A DNA stretch of 64,000 bases from an uncultured Geobacter sp. (GCA_937886325.1 CALABV010000176.1:50361-114360); one strand, 5' to 3'; counted from the stretch's first letter, positions 8,587-16,862 are shown. Notes: generated from the sequence alone by a model not told the origin. Numbers and translations: made by a program.

Positions 8587-9625
8587 GCTCGACGCACTCC
8601 CCGCCCACATCGCACTTCGCAATTTCTCCGATGAGAAAGGCATCTTCATTGAGACCGGAAAGCCTGATGAGAACCTCTTCCGCTTCCTGCTCCGGTACCG
8701 CGAGCACCATACCGATCCCGCAGTTGAAGGTGCGGAACATCTCCGTGTCCTCGATGGATCCACCCTGCTGGAGGACGGTGAAGATGTCCGGCATGGCCCA
8801 TGAAATTCTGTTGATGATCGCTTTGCAACCGTTGGGAAGGATTCTCGGGACATTTTCCAGGAGACCGCCGCCGGTAATGTGAGCGATGCCGCTGATGTGA
8901 AAATCGCGCATGAGGTTCAGTACGGTCTTCACGTAGATGCGGGTCGGCGTCAGCAACTCGTCCGCAACGGTTCTGTCGAGGCCGGGGAGCACGGAGTTGA
9001 TGCCGAGACCCATCATTTCGAAAAGGACTTTTCTTGCAAGCGAATAGCCGTTGCTGTGCAACCCGCTGGAGGCGATTCCGATCAATTTGTTCCCCACGGT
9101 GATGGATGAGCCGTCGATGATGTTGTCCCGTTCCACGACGCCCACGGCGAAGCCGGCAAGGTCATATTCGCCCTCACCGTAGAAACCGGGCATCTCCGCG
9201 GTCTCACCACCGATCAGGGCGCACCCGGCCTGGGAACACCCCTGCGCAATCCCTTTCACCACCTCGGCGGCCTTTTCAGGCACCAGTTTCCCCGTGGCAA
9301 GGTAATCCAGAAAGAAGAGGGGCTCGGCGCCCTGCACGATAATATCGTTGACGCACATGGCGACCAGGTCTATTCCGACGGTGTCGTGGCGGTCGGCAAG
9401 AAAGGCGAGTTTCAGCTTTGTTCCCACTCCGTCGGTACCCGACACGAGCACCGGGTTCCGGTACTTTGACGCGTTGAGGGAAAAGAGACCTCCGAAGCCG
9501 CCGATATCGGCCATGACCTCGGGCCGGTAGGTAGCTTTTACCAGAGGCTTTATCAACTTCACGAAGCTGTTGCCTGAATCGATATCAACACCTGCATCCT
9601 TGTAGGTAACCTTGCCGCTGCTCAC
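8579..9625 (-). CDS. purM: Phosphoribosylformylglycinamidine cyclo-ligase (AIR synthetase)
   Basis: Makes AIR from FGAM with ATP, step 5 of purine synthesis. The GTG at 9625 has AGGAGG 8 nt upstream, which decides it over the longer frame from 9661; 348 residues. Typical motifs are DAGVDIDSGN, the ATP-binding VLVSGTDGVGTKLKLAF, GIDLVAMCVNDIIVQGAEPL and ALIGGETAEMPGFY, and a C-terminal HITGGGLLENVPRILP. It overlaps purN by 8 nt. purMN is transcribed leftward, away from the purL-purQ-purF run. Confidence 0.95.
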   Translation of the reverse strand: MSSGKVTYKDAGVDIDSGNSFVKLIKPLVKATYRPEVMADIGGFGGLFSLNASKYRNPVLVSGTDGVGTKLKLAFLADRHDTVGIDLVAMCVNDIIVQGAEPLFFLDYLATGKLVPEKAAEVVKGIAQGCSQAGCALIGGETAEMPGFYGEGEYDLAGFAVGVVERDNIIDGSSITVGNKLIGIASSGLHSNGYSLARKVLFEMMGLGINSVLPGLDRTVADELLTPTRIYVKTVLNLMRDFHISGIAHITGGGLLENVPRILPNGCKAIINRISWAMPDIFTVLQQGGSIEDTEMFRTFNCGIGMVLAVPEQEAEEVLIRLSGLNEDAFLIGEIAKCDVGGECVELV

Positions 9626-9880
9626 AAGCGCATCCTCCTGACTGAAAAAAACGAGACCCATTTTTACGGTATTGAGGCTGAAATGTCAAACCCAATCTGG
9701 GATTCTTCACCGGCAGTAACGAGTGCCACGTGTGCATCGAAGATAGACGTACGCACGGATGGCCGACAACCCGGATGCGTCATTCGAGATGTCGCCCGCT
9801 TCCCCTTGTAGGCCGGCAAAAAACAGTTTACATCACGTGAGGTGTGTGGGTATCATTGCCCGCGACAATGGGAGGAACCC

Positions 9881-10354
9881 GTGGAAAAGATTGTTGTCCA
9901 GCCCATGACGGAAGCCGATCTGGAGGAAGTTCTCGCTATAGAAACGGTTTCTTTTCCATCCCCCTGGAGTCGTCAACACTTTATCGGTGAATTGTCGTCG
10001 CCCCTTTCGTTCCCTCTGGTTGCCCGGACAGCCGCCGGCGCCATTGCGGGGTATATCTGTTGTATGCTCGTCCTTGATGAGGGGTCCATTCTCAACGTGG
10101 CCGTGAGCCCCGGGTTCAGGGGCAGGGGGGTAGGCAGACTCCTTGTCGAGGCTGCAATTGACGGTTTGCGGGTACGGGGAGCCGCCTTCGTGGCCCTGGA
10201 GGTTCGACCGACCAACCGGCCGGCGCTTTCCCTGTACGAGAGTCTCGGTTTTGTCGTCACAGGGAGGAGGAAGGCCTATTATGAAAACGGAGAAGATGCC
10301 GTGCTGATGGAATACGATATGAAGAGCCACGGTGGAAAAGAATATGCACTTTAA
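9881..10354 (+). CDS. rimI: Ribosomal-protein-S18-alanine N-acetyltransferase-like GNAT protein
   Basis: GNAT-fold acetyltransferase of 157 residues. The GTG at 9881 has GGGAGGA 4-10 nt upstream and is preferred to a longer frame from 9842. The start of the fold (MTEADLEEVLAIETVSFPSPW), the acetyl-CoA loop VSPGFRGRGVGRLL and the NRPALSLYESLGF segment match RimI, which acetylates the N-terminal Ala of ribosomal protein S18. Its 3' end overlaps pyrK by 11 nt, so it leads a rimI-pyrK-pyrD transcript. Another GNAT substrate cannot be excluded from sequence alone. Confidence 0.85.
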   Translation: MEKIVVQPMTEADLEEVLAIETVSFPSPWSRQHFIGELSSPLSFPLVARTAAGAIAGYICCMLVLDEGSILNVAVSPGFRGRGVGRLLVEAAIDGLRVRGAAFVALEVRPTNRPALSLYESLGFVVTGRRKAYYENGEDAVLMEYDMKSHGGKEYAL

Positions 10355-11183
10355 GTCAGTTGTAGTATCCAATCTGGAGATCTCACCCGGCTATCGCCGA
10401 ATCCGGCTCACCGCGCCCCGCGGAATCATGGAGGCCAAACCGGGCCAGTTCGTCATGGTGAAGGTGCGTGACGGCGTAGACCCGCTCCTGCGGAGACCGT
10501 TCTGCATCTACGATGTGGGGACCTTTTCCCTGGAATATCCTGACACGCCCCGCCGCTACTACCTTGAAATTCTCTACAAGGTCGTGGGCAAGGGGACCTC
10601 GATTCTCAGTTATCTCCACGAAAGGGATTCCGTCGATATCCTTGCGCCCCTGGGCAACGGTTTCACAATCGGAGAGCCGGGGGAAGAGAAACTCCTTGTG
10701 GGCGGGGGGTTCGGTCTTGCCCCCCTCTACTTCCTTGCCCGTCGACTGGTGGACGCATCGCCGGTGAAGGTATTCATCGGCGGGAGGAGAAAAGAAGACG
10801 TGCTGTGTGTTACGGAATTCGAGCAACTGGGCATCGATACCTACGTGGCGACCGATGACGGGACCCTCGGCGCCCGGGGGCTGGTCACCGAGGTGCTGGA
10901 AGAGCATCTGTCGCTGGAAGGGAAGCGCCGCGCGGTATTCGCCTGCGGTCCGGAGCCGATGCTGCGGGCCGTGGCAAGAATGTGCGCAAAGTACGGTATC
11001 CGGTGCCAGGTTGCCGTGGAGGCGACCATGGCGTGCGGATTGGGAGCATGTCTCGGGTGCGTGGTCAAGGGGGCTTCCCATGACGAGAAAGCGCCGGATT
11101 ACCGTTGCGTCTGCAAGGAAGGGCCGGTGTTCGACACGACGGAGCTGCTGTGGGATGAGGCGGTGAACGAGGTGCGGCCGTGA
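10344..11183 (+). CDS. pyrK: Dihydroorotate dehydrogenase B electron-transfer subunit
   Basis: FAD and [2Fe-2S] subunit that passes electrons from dihydroorotate (through PyrD) to NAD+. It has 279 residues from ATG 10344; GTG 10332 is an alternative. The FAD-binding motif is LLRRPFCIYD, the nucleotide-binding segment is LLVGGGFGLAPLYFLA, and the C-terminal cysteines for the 2Fe-2S cluster are in ATMACGLGACLGCVVKG plus Cys in YRCVCKEGPVF. Its stop overlaps the pyrD GTG (GTGA), so the two subunits are translationally coupled, as in other type 1B enzymes. Confidence 0.94.
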   Translation: MHFKSVVVSNLEISPGYRRIRLTAPRGIMEAKPGQFVMVKVRDGVDPLLRRPFCIYDVGTFSLEYPDTPRRYYLEILYKVVGKGTSILSYLHERDSVDILAPLGNGFTIGEPGEEKLLVGGGFGLAPLYFLARRLVDASPVKVFIGGRRKEDVLCVTEFEQLGIDTYVATDDGTLGARGLVTEVLEEHLSLEGKRRAVFACGPEPMLRAVARMCAKYGIRCQVAVEATMACGLGACLGCVVKGASHDEKAPDYRCVCKEGPVFDTTELLWDEAVNEVRP

Positions 11184-12097
11184 GAAAACCCGATCTTTCA
11201 GTGAACCTGGCCGGCATCACCTTGCGCAATCCGGTCATGACCGCTTCCGGCACCTTCGGCTATGGCGAGGAGTTTTCCGAGTATCTGGACCTGGAAAAAA
11301 TCGGCGCAATCATCACCAAGGGGCTCTCACTCCGTCCCAGGGCCGGCAACCCAATGCCTCGCATCGTGGAGACCCCTGGTGGGATGCTGAACGCCATCGG
11401 ACTGCAGAACGTGGGTATCGACGCATTCATCGAGAAAAAGGTCCCGTTTCTCCGCACCATTTCAACCCCGGTGATCGTCAACTTTTTCGGCAATACCGTG
11501 GAGGAATATGCCGACCTTGCGGCACGGTTGGACGCCGTTCCCGAGGTGGCCGGGGTGGAGGTGAATATCTCCTGTCCCAATGTCAAACACGGCGGCATCG
11601 TCTTCGGTACGGATCCGAAGGCGGCATCCTCGGTAGTCGGGGCGGTGCGTCGTGCAACGACAAAACCGCTTATCGTGAAGCTTTCGCCCAACGTAACGGA
11701 TATCGTGGAGATGGCCCAGGCGTGCGCCGAAGCCGGAGCCGATGTCCTCTCACTTATCAACACGATTACCGGCATGGCAATAGATCTGAAGAGCAGGCGT
11801 CCGGCCCTCGCCAACGTGACCGGAGGGCTGTCAGGCCCGGCTGTCAAGCCTGTGGCTCTCCGCATGGTATGGCAGGTGTCCCGGGCAGTGAAGCTCCCTG
11901 TAATCGGCATCGGAGGGATCGCAACGGCAACCGACGCCCTTGAGTTCCTGGTCGCCGGCGCAACCGCCGTGCAGGTGGGCACGGCCAACTTCATGGCGCC
12001 GGACGCGTCTCAACGGATAGCCGAGGATATGGAGCGGTACCTGCGGGAAAACGGTATCGCCGACGTCAAGGAATTGATCGGGTCGCTGCGGGTGTAA
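11180..12097 (+). CDS. pyrD: Dihydroorotate dehydrogenase (type 1B catalytic subunit)
   Basis: Oxidises dihydroorotate to orotate with FMN in the cytosol. It has 305 residues from GTG 11180, overlapping the pyrK TGA. Motifs are NPVMTASGTFGYGEEF at the N-terminus, GLQNVGIDAFI, VNISCPNVKHGGIVFG carrying the catalytic Cys of class 1B enzymes, and the FMN phosphate-binding GIGGIATATDALEFLVAGA. It is the last gene of rimI-pyrK-pyrD, and a hairpin follows. Confidence 0.95.
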   Translation: MRKPDLSVNLAGITLRNPVMTASGTFGYGEEFSEYLDLEKIGAIITKGLSLRPRAGNPMPRIVETPGGMLNAIGLQNVGIDAFIEKKVPFLRTISTPVIVNFFGNTVEEYADLAARLDAVPEVAGVEVNISCPNVKHGGIVFGTDPKAASSVVGAVRRATTKPLIVKLSPNVTDIVEMAQACAEAGADVLSLINTITGMAIDLKSRRPALANVTGGLSGPAVKPVALRMVWQVSRAVKLPVIGIGGIATATDALEFLVAGATAVQVGTANFMAPDASQRIAEDMERYLRENGIADVKELIGSLRV

Positions 12098-12130
12098 GAC
12101 CAAAGAGAATCAAAATATGGAAGAACCGGA

Positions 12131-12166
12131 ACGGCGGGTGGTCATTGCTCCCCGCCGTTCTCTTTG
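12131..12166 (+). terminator. Probable terminator after pyrD
   Basis: A 9-bp inverted repeat, AACGGCGGG (12131-12139) and CCCGCCGTT (12152-12160), is followed by CTCTTT. The T tract is weak, so it may work in either direction between convergent pyrD and the metallo-hydrolase gene. Confidence 0.55.
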
Positions 12167-12211
12167 TCGCCTTTCATGATATTCACGATTGTTCACGCGG
12201 ATCAGAATTCG

Positions 12212-12916
12212 CTATTCCTTCGGCAGAATGACCACTTTGATTTTCCCCTGCAGTTTTTCCTGAAATCTCCTGGCATCGGATGAAGAACCGACAATCGAAC
12301 CGTAGTGCATGGGTATGGCGACCCGCGGATTGATTATGAGGGCTGCCTGAACAGCCTCATCGGCGGTCATGACATAGGTCCCGGAAACCGGGAGAAGAGC
12401 GATATCGGCTTTGATAGCCTGCATCTCCGGAATCAGGTCGGTATCGCCGGCAAGGTAGATTCTTTTGCCGTCCATTGTAATGACGTAGCCGACCCATCCC
12501 TTGTCCCGTGGGTGAAATTTTTTGTTGGTGTTGTAGGCCGGTACCGCTTCGATGGTAATTTTCCCAAGGGTGATGGTGTCACCGGGACGGACGGTACGGA
12601 TATTTCCCGTGAGCTTCCGTGCGCAGTCCGCCGTGGCGATGATTGTCGTGCCGGGGCCCTGGAGCTTTTTCACATCGTCCGGTGAACAGTGGTCGTAGTG
12701 TTCATGGGTAATCAGGATGATGTCCGCCGTGTCTTTCCTGCCGACGGAGAAAGGGTCCGTGTAGATCGTTGTCTCTCCGGTGATCTTGAATGTGTCATGC
12801 CCCAGCCAATGGATGTTTTCCGTCATGTTCCTTCCCCCTTTCGTTCCGGCAAAGGCCGACGGTTGAAACGAAAACATCAGAAATGAGATTGCGAACAGAA
12901 AAAGAAAGCGTGCCAT
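12212..12916 (-). CDS. Exported metallo-beta-lactamase-fold hydrolase (UlaG/UPF0173-like)
   Basis: 234 residues. An N-terminal signal peptide (hydrophobic residues 3-20, AFA at 21-23) indicates export. The metal-binding motif HEHYDH is at residues 71-76, with further ligands in YLAGDTDL and a late His in AIPMHYGSIVG, as in the MBL-fold metal-dependent hydrolases near UPF0173 and UlaG. Members with known activity cleave phosphodiester or lactone bonds; the substrate here is unknown. It stands alone on the minus strand between pyrD and the rhodanese pair. Confidence 0.8.
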   Translation of the reverse strand: MARFLFLFAISFLMFSFQPSAFAGTKGGRNMTENIHWLGHDTFKITGETTIYTDPFSVGRKDTADIILITHEHYDHCSPDDVKKLQGPGTTIIATADCARKLTGNIRTVRPGDTITLGKITIEAVPAYNTNKKFHPRDKGWVGYVITMDGKRIYLAGDTDLIPEMQAIKADIALLPVSGTYVMTADEAVQAALIINPRVAIPMHYGSIVGSSSDARRFQEKLQGKIKVVILPKE

Positions 12917-13172
12917 AGGGTGCCTCCTGGATGGTTATATCGCGGCTGCCGCTTGTTTATCCGGCAATCGCTTGCGGTATTCAGTATAGGGCATTATCGG
13001 TGGTTTTCATCTTTCGGTCCGTCATAGACGGAATCATCGGATGGCATTTCGATGGGAGACCCAACAATACCACGACAGGCTCCATGCGTTCAACATGGAG
13101 TCGGGTGTGGTACTGGGGAACGTGTTACTGACATATGCCGCGGGGAATGCCGAAGGGAAGGCATGAAGGGGG

Positions 13173-13194
13173 GGCGCCCCTGTCCGGGGGCGCC
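13173..13194 (-). terminator. GC-rich hairpin after the rhodanese gene
   Basis: GGCGCCCC (13173-13180) and GGGGCGCC (13187-13194) form an 8-bp stem with a 6-nt loop, 22 nt past the stop of the minus-strand rhodanese gene. There is no clear U tract, so it may be a weak terminator or a 3' stabiliser. The rest of 12917-13215 shows nothing I can identify. Confidence 0.4.
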
Positions 13195-13215
13195 GGTTGG
13201 TCGCGAGGCTGCCGG

Positions 13216-13728
13216 CTACTGCCCTTTGGCGACGGGATAGTCTGCTTCCATCCACCCCTTGATGCCGCCGGGGTGACGATAGACGTTCTTGTATCCCAGT
13301 TTGACCGCCCACATGGCGCCGTTGTGGCTGCGGGTGCATTTTGTGAAACCGCAGTAGAATACGATCATCCTCTTTTTGTCGGGACCGAGAAGCTTCAGCA
13401 GTTCCGCTTTGGTCTTGTCGTCCAGGGATTTCATCTCCGGGATGGGAAATTCCATTTGCTTTGCGCCGGGAATGTGGTTCTTTATATAGCTGTCCTGGTA
13501 GGGCATGGTATCGACGATAAGCATGTTCTTTTTTTCGTCAATCCATTTTTTCAACTCTTCCGTGGAAACGATTTTGTACCCCCCTCGTTCAACTTCACGG
13601 GCAAAGGTGACCGCGCTCTTCTCCGTTTCCAGTTCCTTCACTCCAAGTGCGAAAACGTTCGGTGCGACTGCTGCCAGAACAAACAGGACAATCGCTGAGA
13701 AAATTCCGGTTTTCATTCTTGTTTTCAT
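13216..13728 (-). CDS. Exported rhodanese-like protein
   Basis: 170 residues with a signal peptide (hydrophobic 8-25, VFA at 25-27) and one rhodanese domain. The active-site loop is CGFTKC with Cys126, and the fold motifs are MLIVDTMPYQDSYIKNHIPG and LGYKNVYRHPGGIKGW. The loop CGFTKC has a second Cys at 131 rather than the classical six-residue CxxxxR loop. Probably a periplasmic sulfur-carrier or thiol-handling protein. The start is ATG 13728 with AGGAGG upstream, 12 nt after the DoxX-like gene, with which it forms an operon. Confidence 0.85.
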   Translation of the reverse strand: MKTRMKTGIFSAIVLFVLAAVAPNVFALGVKELETEKSAVTFAREVERGGYKIVSTEELKKWIDEKKNMLIVDTMPYQDSYIKNHIPGAKQMEFPIPEMKSLDDKTKAELLKLLGPDKKRMIVFYCGFTKCTRSHNGAMWAVKLGYKNVYRHPGGIKGWMEADYPVAKGQ

Positions 13729-13740
13729 GCGTGATTCCTC

Positions 13741-14241
13741 CTAAATGATATTTTTGATCTTCGGCCGGCCCCGGCCGTACGTACTTCGAAAAATACGAGA
13801 GACATATAAGTAGCCGCAGACAGCAACCATCAGGATATCACGGTAGAGTGCCTGACGAAGGCTGTCCTGCCCTTTGATCTCTTCCGTTGAAAAGCATCCG
13901 CAGTCGATGTCCAGATCCTTCAGGATTCCATACCAGAGGATTCCTATAAAAGTGACGAGCATGCCGGTTATGCCAGTGAGCGCAGCGGGGAGATCGAAAA
14001 TCAGACCGATACCGGCAAGCAATTCAAGTACCGGCAGACCGTAGGCAACCGGCGCGAGGAATTGATCGGGCACAAGGTTGTATTGGGAGACCATCCGGGC
14101 GAACCCTTTTACATCCATAACCTTAATCGTTCCCGAGTAGACAAATACCCCTCCGATTACGATTCTGAGAGAACGATACGCCCATAGATCCGCTGCTTTC
14201 AAATGAGACACGGCGACTTGGTTTATCCTCGCTTTATTCAT
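13741..14241 (-). CDS. DoxX/MauE-type four-helix membrane protein
   Basis: 166 residues from ATG 14241; the open frame extends upstream to 14376 but without a ribosome binding site. About four transmembrane helices can be seen (around residues 25-38, 62-82, 86-105 and 128-148). A short DIDCGCF motif with Cys114 and Cys116 faces one side, as in MauE/DoxD-like proteins linked to disulfide or sulfur chemistry. It lies directly upstream of the exported rhodanese gene, suggesting a membrane plus periplasm thiol or sulfur module. The substrate is not known. Confidence 0.75.
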   Translation of the reverse strand: MNKARINQVAVSHLKAADLWAYRSLRIVIGGVFVYSGTIKVMDVKGFARMVSQYNLVPDQFLAPVAYGLPVLELLAGIGLIFDLPAALTGITGMLVTFIGILWYGILKDLDIDCGCFSTEEIKGQDSLRQALYRDILMVAVCGYLYVSRIFRSTYGRGRPKIKNII

Positions 14242-14421
14242 TAGTATTCCGCTTGACAGGTCGCCAATCCTACCGGATTGCCGGAACATGTCAAATTGAT
14301 AATATCGTATCGAGAGAGTAGTTCTATTGATATTATCGATAGCGTAGAGAGAAAGTGGGTAGGGCACGAGTATCAAGAGTATAAGTCTCCGCGCACATCC
14401 ACGAATTGTTGAGTCCAGGTA

Positions 14422-14450
14422 GTTTCCATCCGGAAACTCAGGATGGAAAC
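14422..14450. repeat. Dispersed palindromic element, copy A
   Basis: GTTTCCATCC and GGATGGAAAC flank a 9-nt GGAAACTCA; the left part also pairs with GGAAAC, so two alternative hairpins are possible. In reverse orientation it contains CATCC[T]GAGTTTCCGGATGG, the same core as copies at 26508-26541 and 43104-43126. It lies in the 677-bp gap upstream of the gene at 14919. Confidence 0.65.
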
Positions 14451-14713
14451 CAGGTAAAACAGGCTGGTTCGGTATTTATGTTGACCGTGGCAAGCGAGCT
14501 TGTCCGTTTGACGGTGGCGCCGGCATACTGAAGAAAAAAGACGAATGATGTGAGTTTATAAAAGACAGAAAATGAGTAGAAAAGTTAATCATTGTGTGAG
14601 TCTCAACTTGAACAATAACCTCGTGTTTTGATAATCGATGAAAAATGAATTGAACGTGTCTTTCCGGAAATCAATTGCCCGGTCTGGTGCGTGGGGTGAA
14701 GCGATCGGTAATG

Positions 14714-14742
14714 TTGACATGTAACTCATCATAGAGTAGAAT
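14714..14742 (+). promoter_or_regulatory. Sigma-70 promoter for the gene at 14919
   Basis: TTGACA (14714-14719), a 17-nt spacer, and TAGAAT (14737-14742). The -35 box is perfect, the spacing optimal, and the -10 box is one base from consensus. It predicts a leader of roughly 170 nt before the ATG at 14919. The rest of 14242-14713 is AT-rich with no gene I can support. Confidence 0.75.
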
Positions 14743-14918
14743 CTCGAAAAAAATTGCCTAACATGTGCCAATACATCCCAGGCAGCATGTCAGCGGTTTT
14801 GGGCGGCGATTCTGTTTCGGGTCGTCCATCGGTTATTTTTCAAAAGCATTCAATAGGGATTGAGATCTTTGAGTTCGGCAATCAACGTAAGCGGGGCGTA
14901 TCCCAAAGGAGAGAGAGC

Positions 14919-15311
14919 ATGACAGAGTACAGTGCGGCAAGTCCCCTGGCGGCGGGTTACCAAGGTGTGAACAGGTATCATGCGGATCATCCCGAGAGAG
15001 GATATGTACGAAGCAATCCTTTCATAGGTACATGCAGGGCAGTGAGGTCGACCATCGAACAATTCGAGGCTGCGCTGGATGCCGAGCATGAGGTTGCCAT
15101 CAGCCTTGCGTCATTCGGTTCTTCGATTGAATTCCGTGCGGACGAAATCAACATCTCCCCATCGAATCTCATCACTTTTCATGGAGTTACCGATTCGGGA
15201 GAGAGGGTTCACCTGGTGCAGCACGTATCGCAAGTGAGCCTCCTGCTGAAAGCGGTCCGCAAGTTGAACGATATTCCCACGCGAGTTGTCTTCCAGTACG
15301 GCGCTGCCTGA
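14919..15311 (+). CDS. Conserved protein of unknown function (DUF6173-like)
   Basis: 130 residues. ATG 14919 has AAAGGAGAGAG directly upstream, which decides the start over the longer frame from 14754. It begins MTEYSAASPLAAGYQGVNRY and contains LASFGSSIEFRADEI, ITFHGVTDSGERVHLVQHVS and QVSLLLKAVRKL. These segments resemble, from memory, the small soluble DUF6173 family; no function is known. It stands alone with its own strong promoter, a leader of about 170 nt, and a strong terminator. Confidence 0.7.
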   Translation: MTEYSAASPLAAGYQGVNRYHADHPERGYVRSNPFIGTCRAVRSTIEQFEAALDAEHEVAISLASFGSSIEFRADEINISPSNLITFHGVTDSGERVHLVQHVSQVSLLLKAVRKLNDIPTRVVFQYGAA

Positions 15312-15379
15312 CAGGCAAAAGGTTCTTCGCTGTTCGGGTGATCCAACTCGTTCAACTGCCGTCACCATGCTCTGATGAT

Positions 15380-15420
15380 ACAAAAAGGCCTTTTTCCCTT
15401 GTGGAAAGAGGCCTTTTTGT
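15380..15420. terminator. Strong bidirectional terminator
   Basis: ACAAAAAGGCCTTTTTCC and GGAAAGAGGCCTTTTTGT pair almost perfectly (one mismatch) around a TTGT loop, with T tracts on both strands. It lies 68 nt after the DUF6173-like gene. Confidence 0.8.
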
Positions 15421-15459
15421 ATGATGCCCTTTTGGCTGTGAGCAGTCGGAAGATCCGTG

Positions 15460-15636
15460 ATGGACGGTTTTGTTTCCGGTTTCAGTGAAATTACTTCTTG
15501 TGCAGCGCTTGACATACCCATGCGCTTCAAGGCAAACTACGCCTTGGTCGGCGGCCACATCGGTTCGGACGTGAGCGACGCCCCGGACACTCAGGTGGAC
15601 GGGAAAATCCTCCGGATTCACGGGAGACTTTCATGA
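15460..15636 (+). CDS. Possible small ORF upstream of the zinc-ribbon gene
   Basis: A 58-codon frame (begins MDGFVSGFSEITSC) ends in TGA overlapping the ATG of the zinc-ribbon gene (ATGA at 15633-15636). The overlap suggests translational coupling, but upstream only a weak GGAAGA is seen and I do not recognise the protein. A frame on the opposite strand spans the same DNA. It may be a leader peptide, a small protein, or chance. Confidence 0.25.
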   Translation: MDGFVSGFSEITSCAALDIPMRFKANYALVGGHIGSDVSDAPDTQVDGKILRIHGRLS

Positions 15637-15875
15637 AACGAAGAATATGCCGTGAATGCGGCTCCGAGATGAGGAAGGACTTGACGCCCGACGGCCCGGG
15701 GTTTTTCTGCGGACACTGCGACAGTTACACCCATTACGATGAATATGACATGGAACCGTTCTGCCCCGAATGCGGCGAAGTACTCCAATTCTGTGCCAAA
15801 TGCGGCCAGGGATTCTTCTGCAATGGATGTAACAGACTCATATCCAGTAAAAATATAGTCTGGAAAGAAAAGTAA
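15633..15875 (+). CDS. Zinc-ribbon protein, YfgJ-like
   Basis: 80 residues with four CxxC pairs: CRECG at 6-10, CGHCD, CPECG, and CAKCG/CNGC. The layout and the C-terminal GLISSK-like segment (NRLISSKNIVWKEK) resemble E. coli YfgJ, a double zinc-ribbon protein of unknown role. The ATG at 15633 has GGGAGA upstream. adk starts 36 nt downstream in the same direction. Confidence 0.75.
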   Translation: MKRRICRECGSEMRKDLTPDGPGFFCGHCDSYTHYDEYDMEPFCPECGEVLQFCAKCGQGFFCNGCNRLISSKNIVWKEK

Positions 15876-15911
15876 AAGGCCGCCGGATGCGGCACTACGA
15901 AGGAGGAAGGC

Positions 15912-16565
15912 ATGCGTTTGATTCTGTTGGGCCCGCCGGGCGCGGGTAAAGGTACCCAAGCTAATTACATCAAGGAAAAATTCGGAATTCCGCAGATTTC
16001 CACCGGCGATATGTTGCGCGCCGCCGTGAAGGCCGGTACCGAATTGGGCATGGCCGCAAAGAAGATCATGGATGCGGGCGGTCTTGTTTCCGATGACATC
16101 ATCATCGGCCTGGTGAAAGACCGGATTAAGGAAGCTGACTGCGCCAACGGTTTTCTGTTCGATGGATTCCCGCGTACCATTGCGCAAGCCGACGCGCTGA
16201 AAGACGCCGGCGTGCCCATCGATTATGTCGTGGAAATTGACGTGGCCGACGAGGAAATCATCAAACGCATGTCGGGCCGGCGCGTGCATTTGGCCTCCGG
16301 CCGCACCTACCATGTCGTGTTCAATCCTCCCAAGGTGGCGGGCAAGGATGATGAGACCGGTGAAGACCTGATCCAGCGCGATGACGACAGGGAAGAGACC
16401 GTCAGAAAACGTCTCGACGTCTACCACTCCCAGACCAAACCCCTGGTGAAATACTACTCGGACTGGGCTTCCAAGGGAGTATCGGGGGCGCCCACCTACG
16501 TAAAAATCCCCGGCACCGGCAAGGTTGATGAAATCCGCGACGCTATTTTTGCCGCATTGAAATAA
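15912..16565 (+). CDS. adk: Adenylate kinase (LID without zinc, betaproteobacterial type)
   Basis: Interconverts ATP + AMP and 2 ADP; essential cytosolic enzyme. 217 residues, ATG after GAAGGAGGAAGG. The P loop is GPPGAGKGT (7-15), the AMP-site motif is STGDMLRAAVKAG, and DGFPRT is present. The LID (about 122-158) reads GRRVHLASGRTYHVVFNPP and lacks the four zinc cysteines usual in deltaproteobacterial Adk. It closely resembles betaproteobacterial enzymes, including the SDDIIIGLVKDR and C-terminal KIPGTGKVDEIRDAI segments. This suggests replacement by transfer. It is followed by a terminator, so it is probably monocistronic or grouped with the zinc-ribbon gene. Confidence 0.95.
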   Translation: MRLILLGPPGAGKGTQANYIKEKFGIPQISTGDMLRAAVKAGTELGMAAKKIMDAGGLVSDDIIIGLVKDRIKEADCANGFLFDGFPRTIAQADALKDAGVPIDYVVEIDVADEEIIKRMSGRRVHLASGRTYHVVFNPPKVAGKDDETGEDLIQRDDDREETVRKRLDVYHSQTKPLVKYYSDWASKGVSGAPTYVKIPGTGKVDEIRDAIFAALK

Positions 16566-16584
16566 ACAGGCCTTGGAAATACGG

Positions 16585-16630
16585 CGGAAATGTCATTCCT
16601 TCAGTCGGAGGCATGACATTTCCGTTTTCC
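16585..16630 (+). terminator. Terminator after adk
   Basis: CGGAAATGTCAT (16585-16596) and ATGACATTTCCG (16613-16624) form a perfect 12-bp stem followed by TTTTCCC. The remaining 16631-16862 holds no gene; it probably carries the promoter of the ATPase operon, but I see no convincing boxes. Confidence 0.8.
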
Positions 16631-16862
16631 CTTCAGAATTCCCGACAAATCCGCTGCTACTCCCCATCACTCCTGTCACTCCCTTATTTCATGAACAGGT
16701 AACCCGGCGCCAGCAATACTGAAGAGCGCGTTCCTTTCATTACCACTGAAATACTCACCATTTCCGTGCTTCCATACCGTCATCGCAGGGGTCTTTCATT
16801 TCTCCCAATATGCGTTATTCTGGTAACTGTAATCATTCCAATTGTCTTTCGGACGGTGAGGC

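Noticed and set aside
15352..15621. 89-codon minus-strand frame (MNPEDFPVHLSVRG...)
   Set aside because: It runs through the strong terminator at 15380-15420, has no clear start signal and no recognisable domain.
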